From Fuerstiella marisgermanici (GTDB lineage Bacteria; Planctomycetota; Planctomycetia; Planctomycetales; Planctomycetaceae), in the NCBI RefSeq assembly GCF_001983935.1, contig NZ_CP017641.1, forward strand, positions 2,170,001-2,234,000: a stretch of DNA of 64,000 bases. The letters run 5' to 3'. The notes below the pieces were generated by a model that was not told where the DNA came from, searched no databases, and saw only the letters and a list, made by a program, of their open reading frames with translations. How positions within the stretch are numbered: position 1 is the first letter of the stretch; each line of letters opens with the position of its first letter. The position numbers and the translations under genes were made by a program. Below, in pieces: positions 33,101 through 43,100 of the stretch.

Positions 33101-33705
33101 GAGGCCCCCTGCCCAACAACGTTTCCCGTTTCGTTGGCTGAGAAGTTAACCGTCGTTCCCGTGAAGCCAGCTTTAGCTGTGAACGTCGCGGTATACAGGG
33201 TCAACCCCGACGCGGAGGGTGAGTTCGGCCATCCGAAAAACAGGGCAAAGTCGCTGTCTGTGTAACTGGCTACCAGAACATCATTGGTTGATGCGTCGTT
33301 GTCGTCACCAGAAACCTCGCTTTCAGCTCGCACGGCCGTCGGAACTGCTGTTAGGCCTTCTGTAAAAATACCGGCCGGAGCCGTCTCGACAAACTCAAGT
33401 TGCGTTGAGTCAAAGTGCAGGTTGAAACTAATGAGATTGGACTGAAGGGCCGCTGCAGTCCCACTGTCATCAAGAGTTTGGTAGATCACGGGAACAGTGA
33501 AAGTGTCACCCGCCGAAACGGTTTTGGTGGTCACATCAGACGCGATCAGCTGAGCCGCCAGCAGGGCTCGATCTTCCAGCTTTTCGAGGGTTGAAGCTGG
33601 TCGCAGATGGGCTGCTCGCCCAAATGAGCCGTGCCGCGTCATCTTGCTGCGCCGCGATCGCGATCCGTGGCCCTCAGAGAACAGTGATTTCAGAATCTTT
33701 TGCAT
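30103..33705 (-). CDS. Large secreted cohesin/cadherin/SdrD-like protein
   Basis: A 1200-residue protein. An Arg-rich start leads to LEKLEDRALLAAQL, the planctomycete LEPRxLL-type N-terminal export signal. Residues about 55-215 look like a cohesin domain. Three cadherin-like repeats of about 100 residues follow (each with SVPENQ/SVQENQ..AIDVNATDADGDTLTY and PDFEAPGD..NVYDI.VTANDGNGG). Two SdrD-B-like blocks start near 533 and 738 (GRKFNDLNGDGFRDANEPFLNGW), each with a related WYYVTPDGSLYAWNGS insert. The C-terminal 300 residues repeat short Asp/Gly-rich strands (VRLDGGDNYLL, GDDAL). It is probably a calcium-binding cell-surface or extracellular adhesin. Confidence 0.88.
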   Translation of the reverse strand: MQKILKSLFSEGHGSRSRRSKMTRHGSFGRAAHLRPASTLEKLEDRALLAAQLIASDVTTKTVSAGDTFTVPVIYQTLDDSGTAAALQSNLISFNLHFDSTQLEFVETAPAGIFTEGLTAVPTAVRAESEVSGDDNDASTNDVLVASYTDSDFALFFGWPNSPSASGLTLYTATFTAKAGFTGTTVNFSANETGNVVGQGASFEFQQTPLMLNAPAGNADPVIASAASDSVPENQLTAIDVNATDADGDTLTYALSGGADAGLFDINGSSGLVTFKTAPDFEAPADAGANNVYNFSVTVTDGNGGTASQDIAITVTDVNETANQNPVINSAASASVQENQTSAIDVNATDADGDTITYSISGGADASLFNIVASTGVVTFKAAPDFEAPGDVGGNNVYDIVVTANDGNGGSASQNIAITVTNVVEQTNQNPVISSAAAVSVAENQVSAIDVNATDADGDTLTYAITGGSDSDDFNINAATGVVTFKVAPDFEIPGDTGGDNIYNLQVTVTDGNGGSALQNIVVTVTDVDESSNGILQGRKFNDLNGDGFRDANEPFLNGWTILLVNAAGQTIDSQVTGDIDFNGDNQIDPATEMGWFRFSTTPGTYTLEEVPQDGWKQTAPASRLAARAFELDSQLEFRETTSAFENWGGLGETWFLGANNWYYVTPDGSLYAWNGSPRDNLSGDLVETFSPEYHQDPSLLFDAIPAVSDTYTVVANQTSPNVNFGNFNIGNPASITGRKWNDLNGDGQRSDDEPWLNGWTIELLNADGVVVGSTITADMDINGDNVITPGVESGWYSFNDVTPGQWTVREVVQAGWEQTSPADAVAAEAFKLDSELNLRYSRSLFNNWGGLGERWMLGDSNWYFVTPDGSFFEWNGSARDNLSGTKIGQLSADYHASPELIYDALNPAAYSLTVTPGQTVEDINFGNREIGGGGGSTDFDGQGNVKVRVSGNHLILTGDNAGNGVLVYTNSAGFVTVEGLGDTTIDGHSTPWVSQSWTAIPGDLRVDLNDGDDALIIQNLSVGDDVTVRLDGGDNYLLASELAVADNLDVKTSSGHNTIVIQDSEIGDAAKIVTGNGQDAIFGDGVTVGGKTTISTKRGDDVFAIRDSSHLGNVSVDAGRDNDQVVLVGANSLGGKVTADGGAGTDALDVDSSTTFVSEPSVKRFESDSIADVSGLLDSLMERLASVGLDGLLDFASPA

Positions 33706-34419
33706 TGTCGTTGCGCTTTTGTAAACAGTCTCGGCGAGTTCGTTGGACGCAGCTCCCGTATGCGAACGCCCACAACATGTTCAGAAGGTGCCGTTAAATT
33801 CTCAGCAAAGCCTCCAGAATACCTGAGTTACCGAAAGAGTGTATCGGTAAAGGTACCCAGTGGGCCTTAGAAAGCGGACGAAAAGGTTGAGATTTTCTGA
33901 CACTAATTATTGTTTTGATCCTGACGATTGTGGTTAGCGAGCATGCCGTCACCAGCGAAAACGCTGTTCAATCGCTTTTGCTACTCCCCCCATGTGGTTG
34001 ATTTGCCACAGCCACTAGAGACAAATCGATCATGGCCGACAAAACCCGCCAAATCAACGCATTTCCCGCAATCCACCAAGTCGACTCAATACGTGCCCGA
34101 AATTCGTGTCAGATTGCAGTGTTCGTAGGGCCCAACACAACTTGGGTGAACTGCGATACTTAAGGCTCGTTTCAGGCGAGGAGCAACGGGAAGACCAAAG
34201 ATCCCGACGACAAACACCGCCGACATGTTTCGCTGAGTTCCAAGCAGGCTGTTTATCGTGACATGGCGGCGTCCGTCAGCGCTTAACATGCTGGTCGGAC
34301 CACATCGGACCTCACGTTGATTTTGCAGAAGCATCCTGCAAACGTTTGTGAAGCGAAAAATAAATTAACGCGCCATTCGCAACTCGTTTTGTGCGGGTAA
34401 ACATAAGGAAAGATTTCCC
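33706..34419. other. Non-coding gap
   Basis: About 715 bp upstream of both neighbours. No gene, RNA or long repeat could be supported. AAGGAAAG just before 34420 is the ribosome-binding site of the next gene. Confidence 0.45.
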
Positions 34420-34644
34420 ATGGCAAAAGTCGCTTCCACGTTGACGATTATCGGTGTGGTCTGTCTGGGTGTCGGACTATTAGGCCTCCTTTCCAAACTG
34501 CTGGCCCTCGCGAATGTTGACTTCACCTTTGTCGTATCTCCGTGGTACGGCCCATTCTTCGCTGGCATCGTGCTTTCGCTCGCCGGTTGGATGATGCGTT
34601 CAAAACAAAAGCCTGCTGCAGCAAACGGTGAACCACGCGAATAG
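34420..34644 (+). CDS. Small membrane protein
   Basis: A 74-residue protein with two hydrophobic segments (about 8-30 and 43-60) and a basic, Ala-rich tail (RSKQKPAAANGEPRE). An AAGGAAAG ribosome-binding site precedes the ATG. No family is recognised. The clear start and membrane pattern support it as a gene. Confidence 0.7.
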   Translation: MAKVASTLTIIGVVCLGVGLLGLLSKLLALANVDFTFVVSPWYGPFFAGIVLSLAGWMMRSKQKPAAANGEPRE

Positions 34645-35226
34645 CGATCCCAGGAGTGTGGTATTGCGGGCGTGACTGGTGAACTCAGAGCAGCTCACGC
34701 TGTCACCAAAACGCATAGATCTTTGTGACCACAATCAATCCAATGCGGCAGCCCGTCACAAGTTCTGCGCGATGTCTTTTGTTTAGCCATTCGAGCTCGA
34801 TCTTTGGTTGGTCAATCTGCTCAGAAAATTCGGCCGCCTGAGGTTCACTTTTTTTTACCCTCAAACCGGTCGACTCGAACGCCCGCTCTGCTTCTTCGCG
34901 CAGCTGCTTCTCCCGACGCGTGATCAGGTTCTGTTAAACCTTGGACGGCTTCGCAATCTCAATGATCGCCCGCGCATAAGGAACGCGTTCGAAACCAACT
35001 TTCGCCTTAAATCGAAAATTGGCATTTGGGTCCCCTTCCCCGCCAGCGCGTGTGGATTCGCGGAATGTAGTTGCACAGATGCCGTACGACGGATGGTTTG
35101 CAACTTTCGCACACCGCATTGGCGGGTTCATTCAACGCTCCTCGATTGTTTGCCGTCGGCACAGGCGGTGTTTAGCCGCGGCCAGACATTCCACTGAACG
35201 CTTGTTTAAACGCACGAGGGGCACTT
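34645..35226. other. Non-coding gap
   Basis: About 580 bp without a supported gene. The only clear signal is GAGGGGCACTT just before 35227, a strong ribosome-binding site for the heme protein. Confidence 0.45.
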
Positions 35227-38094
35227 ATGCGATTCACAACGTCATTGCTGCTTGCCAGCACGATCACGTCCGCCGCGTTTGGCCAGGAAATCTACCTGAA
35301 TCAGGGCTGGAACGACGACGAACGCGAAGAATTCTACTTTACGCCGCAGGGATCGCAGCTCATTCCGTACCGCTGGTTTCTTGCCCTGGAGCAACCGACT
35401 TCGAAAAATCTGTTTCGCAGCGACGCTAACATGAGGCGGTACGGAATCCTGCCTGCAAAGCCGTCGCCGCGGAATCCAGACGGCCTTCCCATCGGGTTTG
35501 TGCGCGACGGTGTGGACAAGTCTGAATCTGGAAACGCCGCCGTTGCCGCCGCGAAACGACAAGTGCAACGGCGATCGCTTCGCTTTGACATTAAGCAGTC
35601 GTATCTGGGCAAGGAATCCACCGAAAAGCTATATCCACGCGAACAGGAGGCATGGTTCGGGCTAACATGTGCAGCCTGCCACACGCATGAAATCGACTAC
35701 GGTGGAAAGACGGTGCGGATCGACGGTGGTTCGACTCAAGCCGATCTGGAATCCTTCCTCCGTGATCTCGGCCTTGCCCTGGAAGCAACTCACACGCAGC
35801 CCGAAAAGCTGGAACGTTTCGCAACAGCGATTGGGCGGTCCAGCGCGAACCGGCAGAGCCTCGGCGATGAAGTGAAACAAATCGCCGACGCAGTGAACCG
35901 GCTAGTCGAGCGGAACAAAGTTGCCCATCCCTACGGCTATGGTCGGCTTGACGCATTTGGCGCGATCCTGAACGCAGTGTGTGAAACGGCGTTGGATGAT
36001 CCTCGCAATCGTCGGCCGGCCAATGCGCCGGTCAGCTATCCATCGTTGTGGAATACGCCGCACATGAGCCAGGTGCAGTGGGCGGCGACGGCGGATCGAC
36101 CGGAAAAACGCAACGTGGGTGAAGTGCTGGGAGTCTTCGGGTGGTTCAGTCTGGAGCCCGGCCCCAAACTATTCGATTCCACTGTGCGACTCGGCAACCT
36201 GCTGCGTCTGGAACACGGTCTGCTCGGTCATCTGACAGCACCGGATTGGCCGGAAGAGGTGCTGGGAAAACTCGACCAGGCCAAGGTCCGCCGCGGTGAA
36301 AAGCTGTTTCGTCAGAACTGCCAGTCCTGCCATCCAGTGCGCGGAGCGGACGGCGAGTTCGCGTTGAACGATGCGAAACGAATTCAGGTGACGTCGAATA
36401 CGTTGGAAGAGGTCGGCACGGACGCTCAGTTCCTGAAGAATCTCTCACCCGCGGATCACGTCTTCACAGGCATCCTGAAAGATGAACTCAACGGCACAGA
36501 AAAAGTGCCACGTCTGTTGGTGCTGGCGACAGTCGTTCGAGGCATCATGGCGAAACGAGCTTCGGCCGAAGGCATCGACCTGACCGAAACAGATCCCGGT
36601 CCGCAACCGCCTCCTCATCCGCGAGGTATGGGCTCGGGCTATATCTCGCGGCCGCTGGAAGGCATTTGGGCCAATCCGCCGTACTTCCACAACGGCTCCG
36701 TACCCAGCCTTTACGAAACGCTGCTGCCAGCGGCCGAACGTAGTCTGTCGTTTTCAGTGGGTGCTCGAAAGTTTGATCCGGTGAACGTCGGTTTCGCAAT
36801 CGATGCCGAAGGAGCCGGCCGCTTTGAAGTTAATGATGACGATGGCACACCGATTATCGGAAACTCAAACGTCGGCCATGAAGGGCATGGTTCCAGCCCG
36901 GCCGAAGGGTTCACTCAAACATTCGAAGATGGCAAGTGGCGCGACTTCACCGACGACGAACGTTACGCACTTGTCGAGTACATGAAGTCGCTATCCAGTC
37001 GCCCGCGCACGCCAGGCGACAGCGAATCGCTCGAAGCAGTCCCGGGTGGCGAAGCAGAGATGATTGCCAGTCTGGTCGACTTGATGACCGACCGCATGCA
37101 AAAGCAATATTCCGGTGCTAAGCGCATGTTGCGAGGAGTGCACCCGAAGGATCATGGCTGCGTGACGGCGACCTTCGAAGTTCTGCCGGATCTTCGGCCG
37201 GATTACCGTGTCGGAGTTTTCCAACCCGGCGAGACCTACGATGCCTTCATTCGATTCTCCAACGCAGCCACACAAGTTGGCCCGGATTCAAACCGCGATC
37301 CGTCGGGTAGGGCAGGACACGGTAGTCGAGGCATGGCGGTCAAGTTGTTGGGGGTTGAAGGTGAATCGCTGCTGCCGCTGCATGGCGCACTGACTCAGGA
37401 TTTTCTGATGGTCAATCAACCGGCCTTCGCCTTCGCAACTGTCCACGACTATGAGTTATTCAATCAGACGGAAGGCGACGGACTACCGAAATTTCTGGCT
37501 TGGAAAGCCGCCATGGAAGCCAGCGGAAGTCCAGGAGCCGCTCAACGAGCGCTTCGCACGCTGCAGATTGTGGGCCGAGTGACCGCCAGTGCTGTGGATG
37601 GAGACAAAGGCGCATTCGAGCAGCCTCCGGCGAGTCCCGTCGACAACACCTATCATGGAGCGGCCGTGTTTCAATTCGGCGACGGACGCGTGATGAAGTA
37701 TCGCGCCAGGCCAGTCAACCGAAGCATGGAAGCGCCGAATGTTGATGATCCCAACTATCTGCGCACAACTTTGATTAAACGACTGGCGTCCGAAAGCGTC
37801 GAATTCGAATTTGCCGTGCAGGTGCGCACGGCCGACCAGTTGGACATCGCCACCGATGTGGAAAATGCTTCGACTGAGTGGGACGACCCATTTGTCCCAG
37901 TTGCCAGAATCATCATCGGGCCTCAGGAATTTGATTCGCCTGAACAGCGCGTGAAGTGTGAGCGGTTGTTCTTCACTCCGTGGCACGGGATCACGGACCA
38001 CCGCCCGCTCGGCGGAATCAATCGAGCTCGAAAAGCGGTGTACCTGAAGTCGGTCGAACTGCGCAGCCTGCCGAAGGAACCAAGCGGGTTGTGA
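35227..38094 (+). CDS. Di-heme cytochrome (RoxA/CCP-like) fused to catalase-like domain
   Basis: A 955-residue exported protein; the signal peptide is MRFTTSLLLASTITSAAFG. The N-terminal part (about 20-600) has two c-type heme motifs, CAACH at 148 and CQSCH at 365. GIWANPPYFHNGSVPSLYETL and GRLDAFGAI are typical of the RoxA/di-heme peroxidase-like group. The C-terminal part (about 612-955) is a catalase-like fold: GCVTATFEVLPDLRPDYRVGVFQPGETYDAFIRFSNAA, GHGSRGMAVKLLGV, QDFLMVNQPAFAF and a V.FE...Q.RT..D segment. The usual catalase Tyr/Arg heme-binding motif is not clear. Heme count in the second half is unknown. Likely an extracytoplasmic peroxidase or oxygenase. Confidence 0.85.
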   Translation: MRFTTSLLLASTITSAAFGQEIYLNQGWNDDEREEFYFTPQGSQLIPYRWFLALEQPTSKNLFRSDANMRRYGILPAKPSPRNPDGLPIGFVRDGVDKSESGNAAVAAAKRQVQRRSLRFDIKQSYLGKESTEKLYPREQEAWFGLTCAACHTHEIDYGGKTVRIDGGSTQADLESFLRDLGLALEATHTQPEKLERFATAIGRSSANRQSLGDEVKQIADAVNRLVERNKVAHPYGYGRLDAFGAILNAVCETALDDPRNRRPANAPVSYPSLWNTPHMSQVQWAATADRPEKRNVGEVLGVFGWFSLEPGPKLFDSTVRLGNLLRLEHGLLGHLTAPDWPEEVLGKLDQAKVRRGEKLFRQNCQSCHPVRGADGEFALNDAKRIQVTSNTLEEVGTDAQFLKNLSPADHVFTGILKDELNGTEKVPRLLVLATVVRGIMAKRASAEGIDLTETDPGPQPPPHPRGMGSGYISRPLEGIWANPPYFHNGSVPSLYETLLPAAERSLSFSVGARKFDPVNVGFAIDAEGAGRFEVNDDDGTPIIGNSNVGHEGHGSSPAEGFTQTFEDGKWRDFTDDERYALVEYMKSLSSRPRTPGDSESLEAVPGGEAEMIASLVDLMTDRMQKQYSGAKRMLRGVHPKDHGCVTATFEVLPDLRPDYRVGVFQPGETYDAFIRFSNAATQVGPDSNRDPSGRAGHGSRGMAVKLLGVEGESLLPLHGALTQDFLMVNQPAFAFATVHDYELFNQTEGDGLPKFLAWKAAMEASGSPGAAQRALRTLQIVGRVTASAVDGDKGAFEQPPASPVDNTYHGAAVFQFGDGRVMKYRARPVNRSMEAPNVDDPNYLRTTLIKRLASESVEFEFAVQVRTADQLDIATDVENASTEWDDPFVPVARIIIGPQEFDSPEQRVKCERLFFTPWHGITDHRPLGGINRARKAVYLKSVELRSLPKEPSGL

Positions 38095-38177
38095 CGGCGT
38101 GAAGTTCACTGCTGAGCCGAAGCTGGAACGCAAAAAAAACGTCGCCCGTGAATTTGCACTGCAACGCCACAAACTTA

Positions 38178-38309
38178 GCTGGACAGCGCCATGTTGGTGC
38201 GAATGGCAACCCCGAAGTGTAAGCGAGGGCTCGAGTTACGACGAACCCCTCGCTTACACTTCGGGTGACCGAAAACACGGCCCAACGCCCAAGGGTGGCG
38301 CTGTCCAGC
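38178..38309. repeat. Nested inverted-repeat element (MITE-like)
   Basis: Outer arms 38178-38190 and 38297-38309 (GCTGGACAGCGCC and complement) are perfect over 13 bp. Inside, 38211-38229 and 38247-38265 form a perfect 19-bp pair (CCCGAAGTGTAAGCGAGGG). It lies between the heme-catalase fusion and the DUF2235 gene. The inner palindrome could also terminate the upstream transcript. Confidence 0.75.
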
Positions 38310-38324
38310 CAGGAACCTACCACG

Positions 38325-39827
38325 ATGACCAATCGCCTCATCTTCTGTTTCGACGGCACTTCCAACAAGCCGGAAGACTCCGTTCAGGATCACAAGCTGA
38401 TCTCGATCGACGACAAGAGTATTACCAACGTGCTCAAGCTGCATCTGTTGCTCGGCGGCGATATGAGGGACGGAGCTCACATCGACGGGCAGAGGTCCTT
38501 CTACTTTTCCGGCATCGGCACGCGAGGGTCCCGGCTGGAACAGATTTTCGACAAGGCGTTCGCGCTGCCTCGACTGTCGCTGAACACCATGCTGGAAGAA
38601 GCATCCGCACTTGTCGACAGGCATTACAACGACGGTGACGAGGTCTACTTGTTCGGCTTCAGCCGCGGAGCCGCCACGGCGAGACGGTTTGCGTGCGAGC
38701 TTCCAGACGGGGTCAAAGTTCGGTTCATGGGGATGTTTGATACCGTTGCGTCTTTCGGAAAGCCCAACCTCAAAGCGGACAGCGATCCACGCAGTGAAGT
38801 CCTGTTCGAAAACGGAACAATCGCCGCCAGCGTACAGGAGGCCGTTCATCTGGTCGCGATCGATGAAACTCGCCTGGTATTTCGTCCGACGCTGATGAAC
38901 CGTGACGACCGCGTGACAGAAATCTGGATGCCGGGCGTGCATTCCGATGTGGGCGGCGGCTATCGCGACGACGGATTGTCAGACAGCGCTTTGCAGGTCA
39001 TGTTGGAAGCCATGCAGCAACGCGACGTCGGACTGAAGTCAATGTCTCCGTCCGCAATCGACTTCAGCAACCTGTTGCCGGACGATGCCGAATATGAGCT
39101 CGACCTGGACGACATTGTGATCGAACCGGATCACTTCTCCACGATGCATCTGCACGAACGGACGCCGCGTCTGTCCGACGCGACGCTGGCCACTCGCAGA
39201 ATTTGTGTCAACGTCAACGACTCGCCCGGCAACGACGCGCCGCTCATTCACTGGACGGCTGCGGAACGAATTTATGGAGACAGAACGTACCGCCCAGAAG
39301 CACTCAGAAGCGTCCCGCACAAGCTGCTGCTTCCGGACGGTGAAAGTCAGGCGTTTGATGGGCTGGCCGATCATCTGCGTCGAGGTGTGCGGCGACTGGC
39401 TCATTTGGAAGTCGGTGAAGAACGCCAACTTCTGTGCCACGCGCTGCGAACCCAAAATCGCAATGGCGTCGCAATCGTAGCCGGTCACAAATACGTGTTT
39501 ACCGTGCCGGTCGGCGAACGATGGAAAGACAAGACGATCACTTGTGGGCCGGAAGGATGGACACGTGACGACATTCAGGAAGGGTTTCTAAAGGAAGCAG
39601 CGATCGCCGCATCAGAATTCCTGCGCCGCTCACCGGATTCAAACTGGTTCGCATTGATGGGATCCGTGGGCCCGCACGATGGCGAACTGTTCGAAATCAT
39701 GCGCCACATCAGCCAGCCCTTTGTGGCTGCGACATCAGGCGAGTTGTGTTCGTTCGCCAACGACATCGACCGCCTATACAGCAACAACAGCGGCAGTATT
39801 CGATTCTCAATCAAACGCGTCGGTTAG
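38325..39827 (+). CDS. DUF2235 alpha/beta-hydrolase (Tle1-like fold)
   Basis: A 500-residue protein starting at the ATG at 38325. It opens with RLIFCFDGTSNKPED, the first strand of DUF2235. The nucleophile elbow is YLFGFSRGAATARRFA (G-F-S-R-G, about residue 112). HSDVGGGYRDDGLSD supplies the likely catalytic Asp/His region. DUF2235 includes type VI secretion phospholipase effectors (Tle1) but also many cytosolic homologues. No T6SS genes are near and no signal peptide is seen, so effector status is not supported. The 39828-40109 gap that follows is non-coding. Confidence 0.88.
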   Translation: MTNRLIFCFDGTSNKPEDSVQDHKLISIDDKSITNVLKLHLLLGGDMRDGAHIDGQRSFYFSGIGTRGSRLEQIFDKAFALPRLSLNTMLEEASALVDRHYNDGDEVYLFGFSRGAATARRFACELPDGVKVRFMGMFDTVASFGKPNLKADSDPRSEVLFENGTIAASVQEAVHLVAIDETRLVFRPTLMNRDDRVTEIWMPGVHSDVGGGYRDDGLSDSALQVMLEAMQQRDVGLKSMSPSAIDFSNLLPDDAEYELDLDDIVIEPDHFSTMHLHERTPRLSDATLATRRICVNVNDSPGNDAPLIHWTAAERIYGDRTYRPEALRSVPHKLLLPDGESQAFDGLADHLRRGVRRLAHLEVGEERQLLCHALRTQNRNGVAIVAGHKYVFTVPVGERWKDKTITCGPEGWTRDDIQEGFLKEAAIAASEFLRRSPDSNWFALMGSVGPHDGELFEIMRHISQPFVAATSGELCSFANDIDRLYSNNSGSIRFSIKRVG

Positions 39828-40109
39828 AGCAGTTTCTCTTTTGCTGTGGACGGTTCGGCTCGTGGGAAACCCCGTTCAACGTCCGAAACGCCTGTTCCGC
39901 GGCCACAATTCGACGAGATTCGCTGTTGGTCTTCGCGCAATCCGCTGCAGTTGCATGGGCCTCTGGTGAAGGTTAAGTCATGCGTGGGCGGGAAGCCGCT
40001 TTCAAGGCTGAGCCTTGTGAGTTGCTGGTCGTTCGAAAACGCACGATGAACCCAAGGCACATTCGCGATCGCAGATGCATCTTCCGGCCAAATGATGACG
40101 CAATCTGCA

Positions 40110-43100
40110 CTACGGCATCCGCCATAATCGGACTGTCCCGCCCCAGATGCCGCGGTCTGTCTCGAAGTCAGATGTTAACACTGTCTGGCCGTCGGGTGAC
40201 ACATCGAATCTGTAAAGCGGAGGGACTGCAATAACAATGTCCTCATCCTCTCTGTCAGTCATGGGGTGCCAGAGGGTCAGTTGGTTTCTCAGTATTCCGC
40301 GACACGTGAGGAACATGCCGGTGTCGCCGACTGGTTCAATGAAGACCTGAGGTTTCAGGTGACGGCAGTGACCTTTCTCGACGATGTCGCCGGTTTCCAC
40401 ATCCCACATCACAAACTTGTGGCCGTCGATTGCGATGACAAATTTTTCATCCTGCGTCATCTCTACATAATCTGCTTCGAAGTTTTCATCGGTGAACGTC
40501 GTCAGCGACAACTCCGAACCAGACCGGTCAAAAATGGCTGCGACTTGCGGCCTTCTCAGCCGCGCAATCATGCGTTGACCATCGCGAGTGAACCTGGCGC
40601 GATGTTCGCTGGCCAAGCGTACCTGCTGCACAACCTCCCCTGTTGACGTATTGAGAATCGTTATGGCGTGTACCTGGCCCACAGCGATCAAATCGTGCCC
40701 CGGAACATTGGTGGCCCATTTGAACGAGTCGCCTTCATAAGTCCATTCGCATTCACGTGTGTCGAGATTCAACTTCGTGAAGCCACTTGTCCCACCGAAG
40801 TACAGGTGGTCTCCGTCTGGTGAGACTTCCATTGCCTGCCCGATTCGTTCCGATTCAAACCTGAATATGGTTTCATGCGTCCCGTCGCTCAGGTTCCACT
40901 TCAGCACACGCCCTAGATTCTCGATCGCGTAAGCAACGTCTGATTGTGGACCGAATTGAAATGCGGTCACCGGATTTTGAAGTCCGTCAAGGGTGCGGAT
41001 CAGTTGCGGGTGGGCACTTTGATCAATAATGGCTGCGGACAGCAGCAGGGGCACCGGCGTTTCTTCTGTGGGACCGGGCATTGGCGCCATCGCTTTTCGT
41101 TCTCCGACTGAACGGCAAACCCGAATGGCGTTCCGTTCTGAAACCGGGTGCTGCTCGCCTGCAGCTCGAATCGCGGCCCCAACCTGAAACGGCATTAAGT
41201 ACCTGCCAGCACCACGGCTGCTGTGGCGATCCGCCATCGGAGGACCAATCGGGTCAAGAGTCGGCGATTTCTCGTACCAGTCCCTGTCGAACCAATCGTA
41301 GCACCAGTCCTCGGGGATGCTAAGCATGTCCTGAAGTCCAAAGCCGTTGGGGGCCTTTGTACCCACAGCAGGCTGAACAAAGTCCGAGTCCGGAACCGTG
41401 GTCGTGACGGCAGCATAGTGGTGCAGTTCATGGTGCACGCCATCCGTCCAGAAGGCGTCGTCACTACCCGATCGACAGGCGAACTCCCATTCCGCTTCCG
41501 TCAGCAGCCGATAGCCACTTCCACCGTTTAATTCGACAACTCCATCGTCAGAAATTGTGTAGAACGCCGGAAGATCCTCTGCGTCGCTCAGCAAATTGCA
41601 AAACCGGACGGCATCGAGCCACGTGGTCTGGACCGGGCAGCGACTGATGTCAGTAGATTCAGTGTCATCGGAGTCACGCCTTTCAAGGTTCCGAATCAGG
41701 TCTTCGCCTGTCAGGGCTTGGTAGTTGCCGAACGTGACTTCGTGTTGTGAAACCAGAATGGGTTTGGATAGCCGCACTTTGTGTCGTTTCGCCATCTGCC
41801 GCCATACGGCGTCCTCGCCTGTCTGCGGTTTTCCGGTTTCCTCTTCCCAGCGGTTCAATAGTGCCTCAACCTGTTCTCCCCTCATACCCATTTCAAACTC
41901 GCCTGGAGGGACCAGCCTCATTGGCATCCCCAGACTATTTCTCTGGACCACTGGCAATTCAACATAATCGGCCCATTCCTGCTGATGTCGAATCGCCTGC
42001 TCCGCGTCAAAAGGAATGACGGCAAAATCCGGAGCATCCGGCGGCCACGTTGCGGAAAAACGTGAGCCCTGCATGTTCACCGTCGAGCCATCATTGTCAG
42101 CGGAAGGCGCCGCCGGCGTTGTGTCTACTGACGGCATGCGTACAGCCGCCATCGCGCCGGTGTCGTTGATCGAGGTTTCGGCCGCCGCCTTATCGGTTTC
42201 CAAACTGATCGCCGTGCCATCGCTTAGGCTAAAAGTGATGACAAAAAGTAAGACCAACGCTGCACCAAAGCCCGCCATCGCCACCGTGCCGAAGCGACGT
42301 TTCGGTGGTTCGTCGTAACCATCACCACAGTGGACGGTCAGCAGTTCGGCAACCTCACCTGCAGACTGAGGCCTGTCTTTTGGCTCGATGCTCATCATCC
42401 GTTGAATCAGCAGTGACAGCCGCTGCGGAATCCGCGAATTCAGATTCCCAGCGTGCGGCCGAGGTTCGCAGGCATGAGCCAGAAGTTTCTGCGATGCGCC
42501 GCGAAACTGGTCGCCTGAAAACGGTGCCTGGCCGGTCAGGAGTGCAAACAGGGTACAGCCGAGACTGTAAACGTCTGATCGCGCGTCAGCCACGCGAGCG
42601 TCACGGCCCTGTTCCGGAGCCATATAGTCCAGCGATCCCATGATTGTAAGCACATCGGTAATCGCCCCATCGGTGAAGTCGTCGACCTGTACACTGGCTA
42701 GCCCCAGGTCAAGCAACTTGACGGTGCCGTCAGATGTCAGCATTACATTCGACGGTTTCACATCGCGATGCACAAGCCCCTTTTCGTGAGCGGCCTGCAA
42801 CGCCAGCGCGACATCACGGATGTGGCGACAGATCATAACGACGGACAGCTCATCGCTGTCTTCTGCAGACAAGTGTATGCCGCTCGACTGCTTCTTCAAA
42901 ACCTGATGCAGATCTTCACCATCGAGATGCTCCATCACCAGATAGGGAATCCCATCCACTTCCCCGGCGTCGAATGCCTGCACGATGTTAGGATGAGAAA
43001 GCAGACCGACAGCCGACATTTCACGTTCAAATCGAGCAACAAGCTGGGGGTCCTGCGTGGGACGCATCACCTTAATCGCCACGTTGCGATTCAGCGCCAC

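Noticed and set aside
35227-38094. Classical catalase or rubber oxygenase
   Set aside because: The domain order and the unclear heme-ligand motif in the catalase-like half do not allow either specific name.
38325-39827. Type VI secretion phospholipase effector
   Set aside because: The DUF2235 fold fits, but there are no VgrG, PAAR, Hcp or immunity genes nearby.
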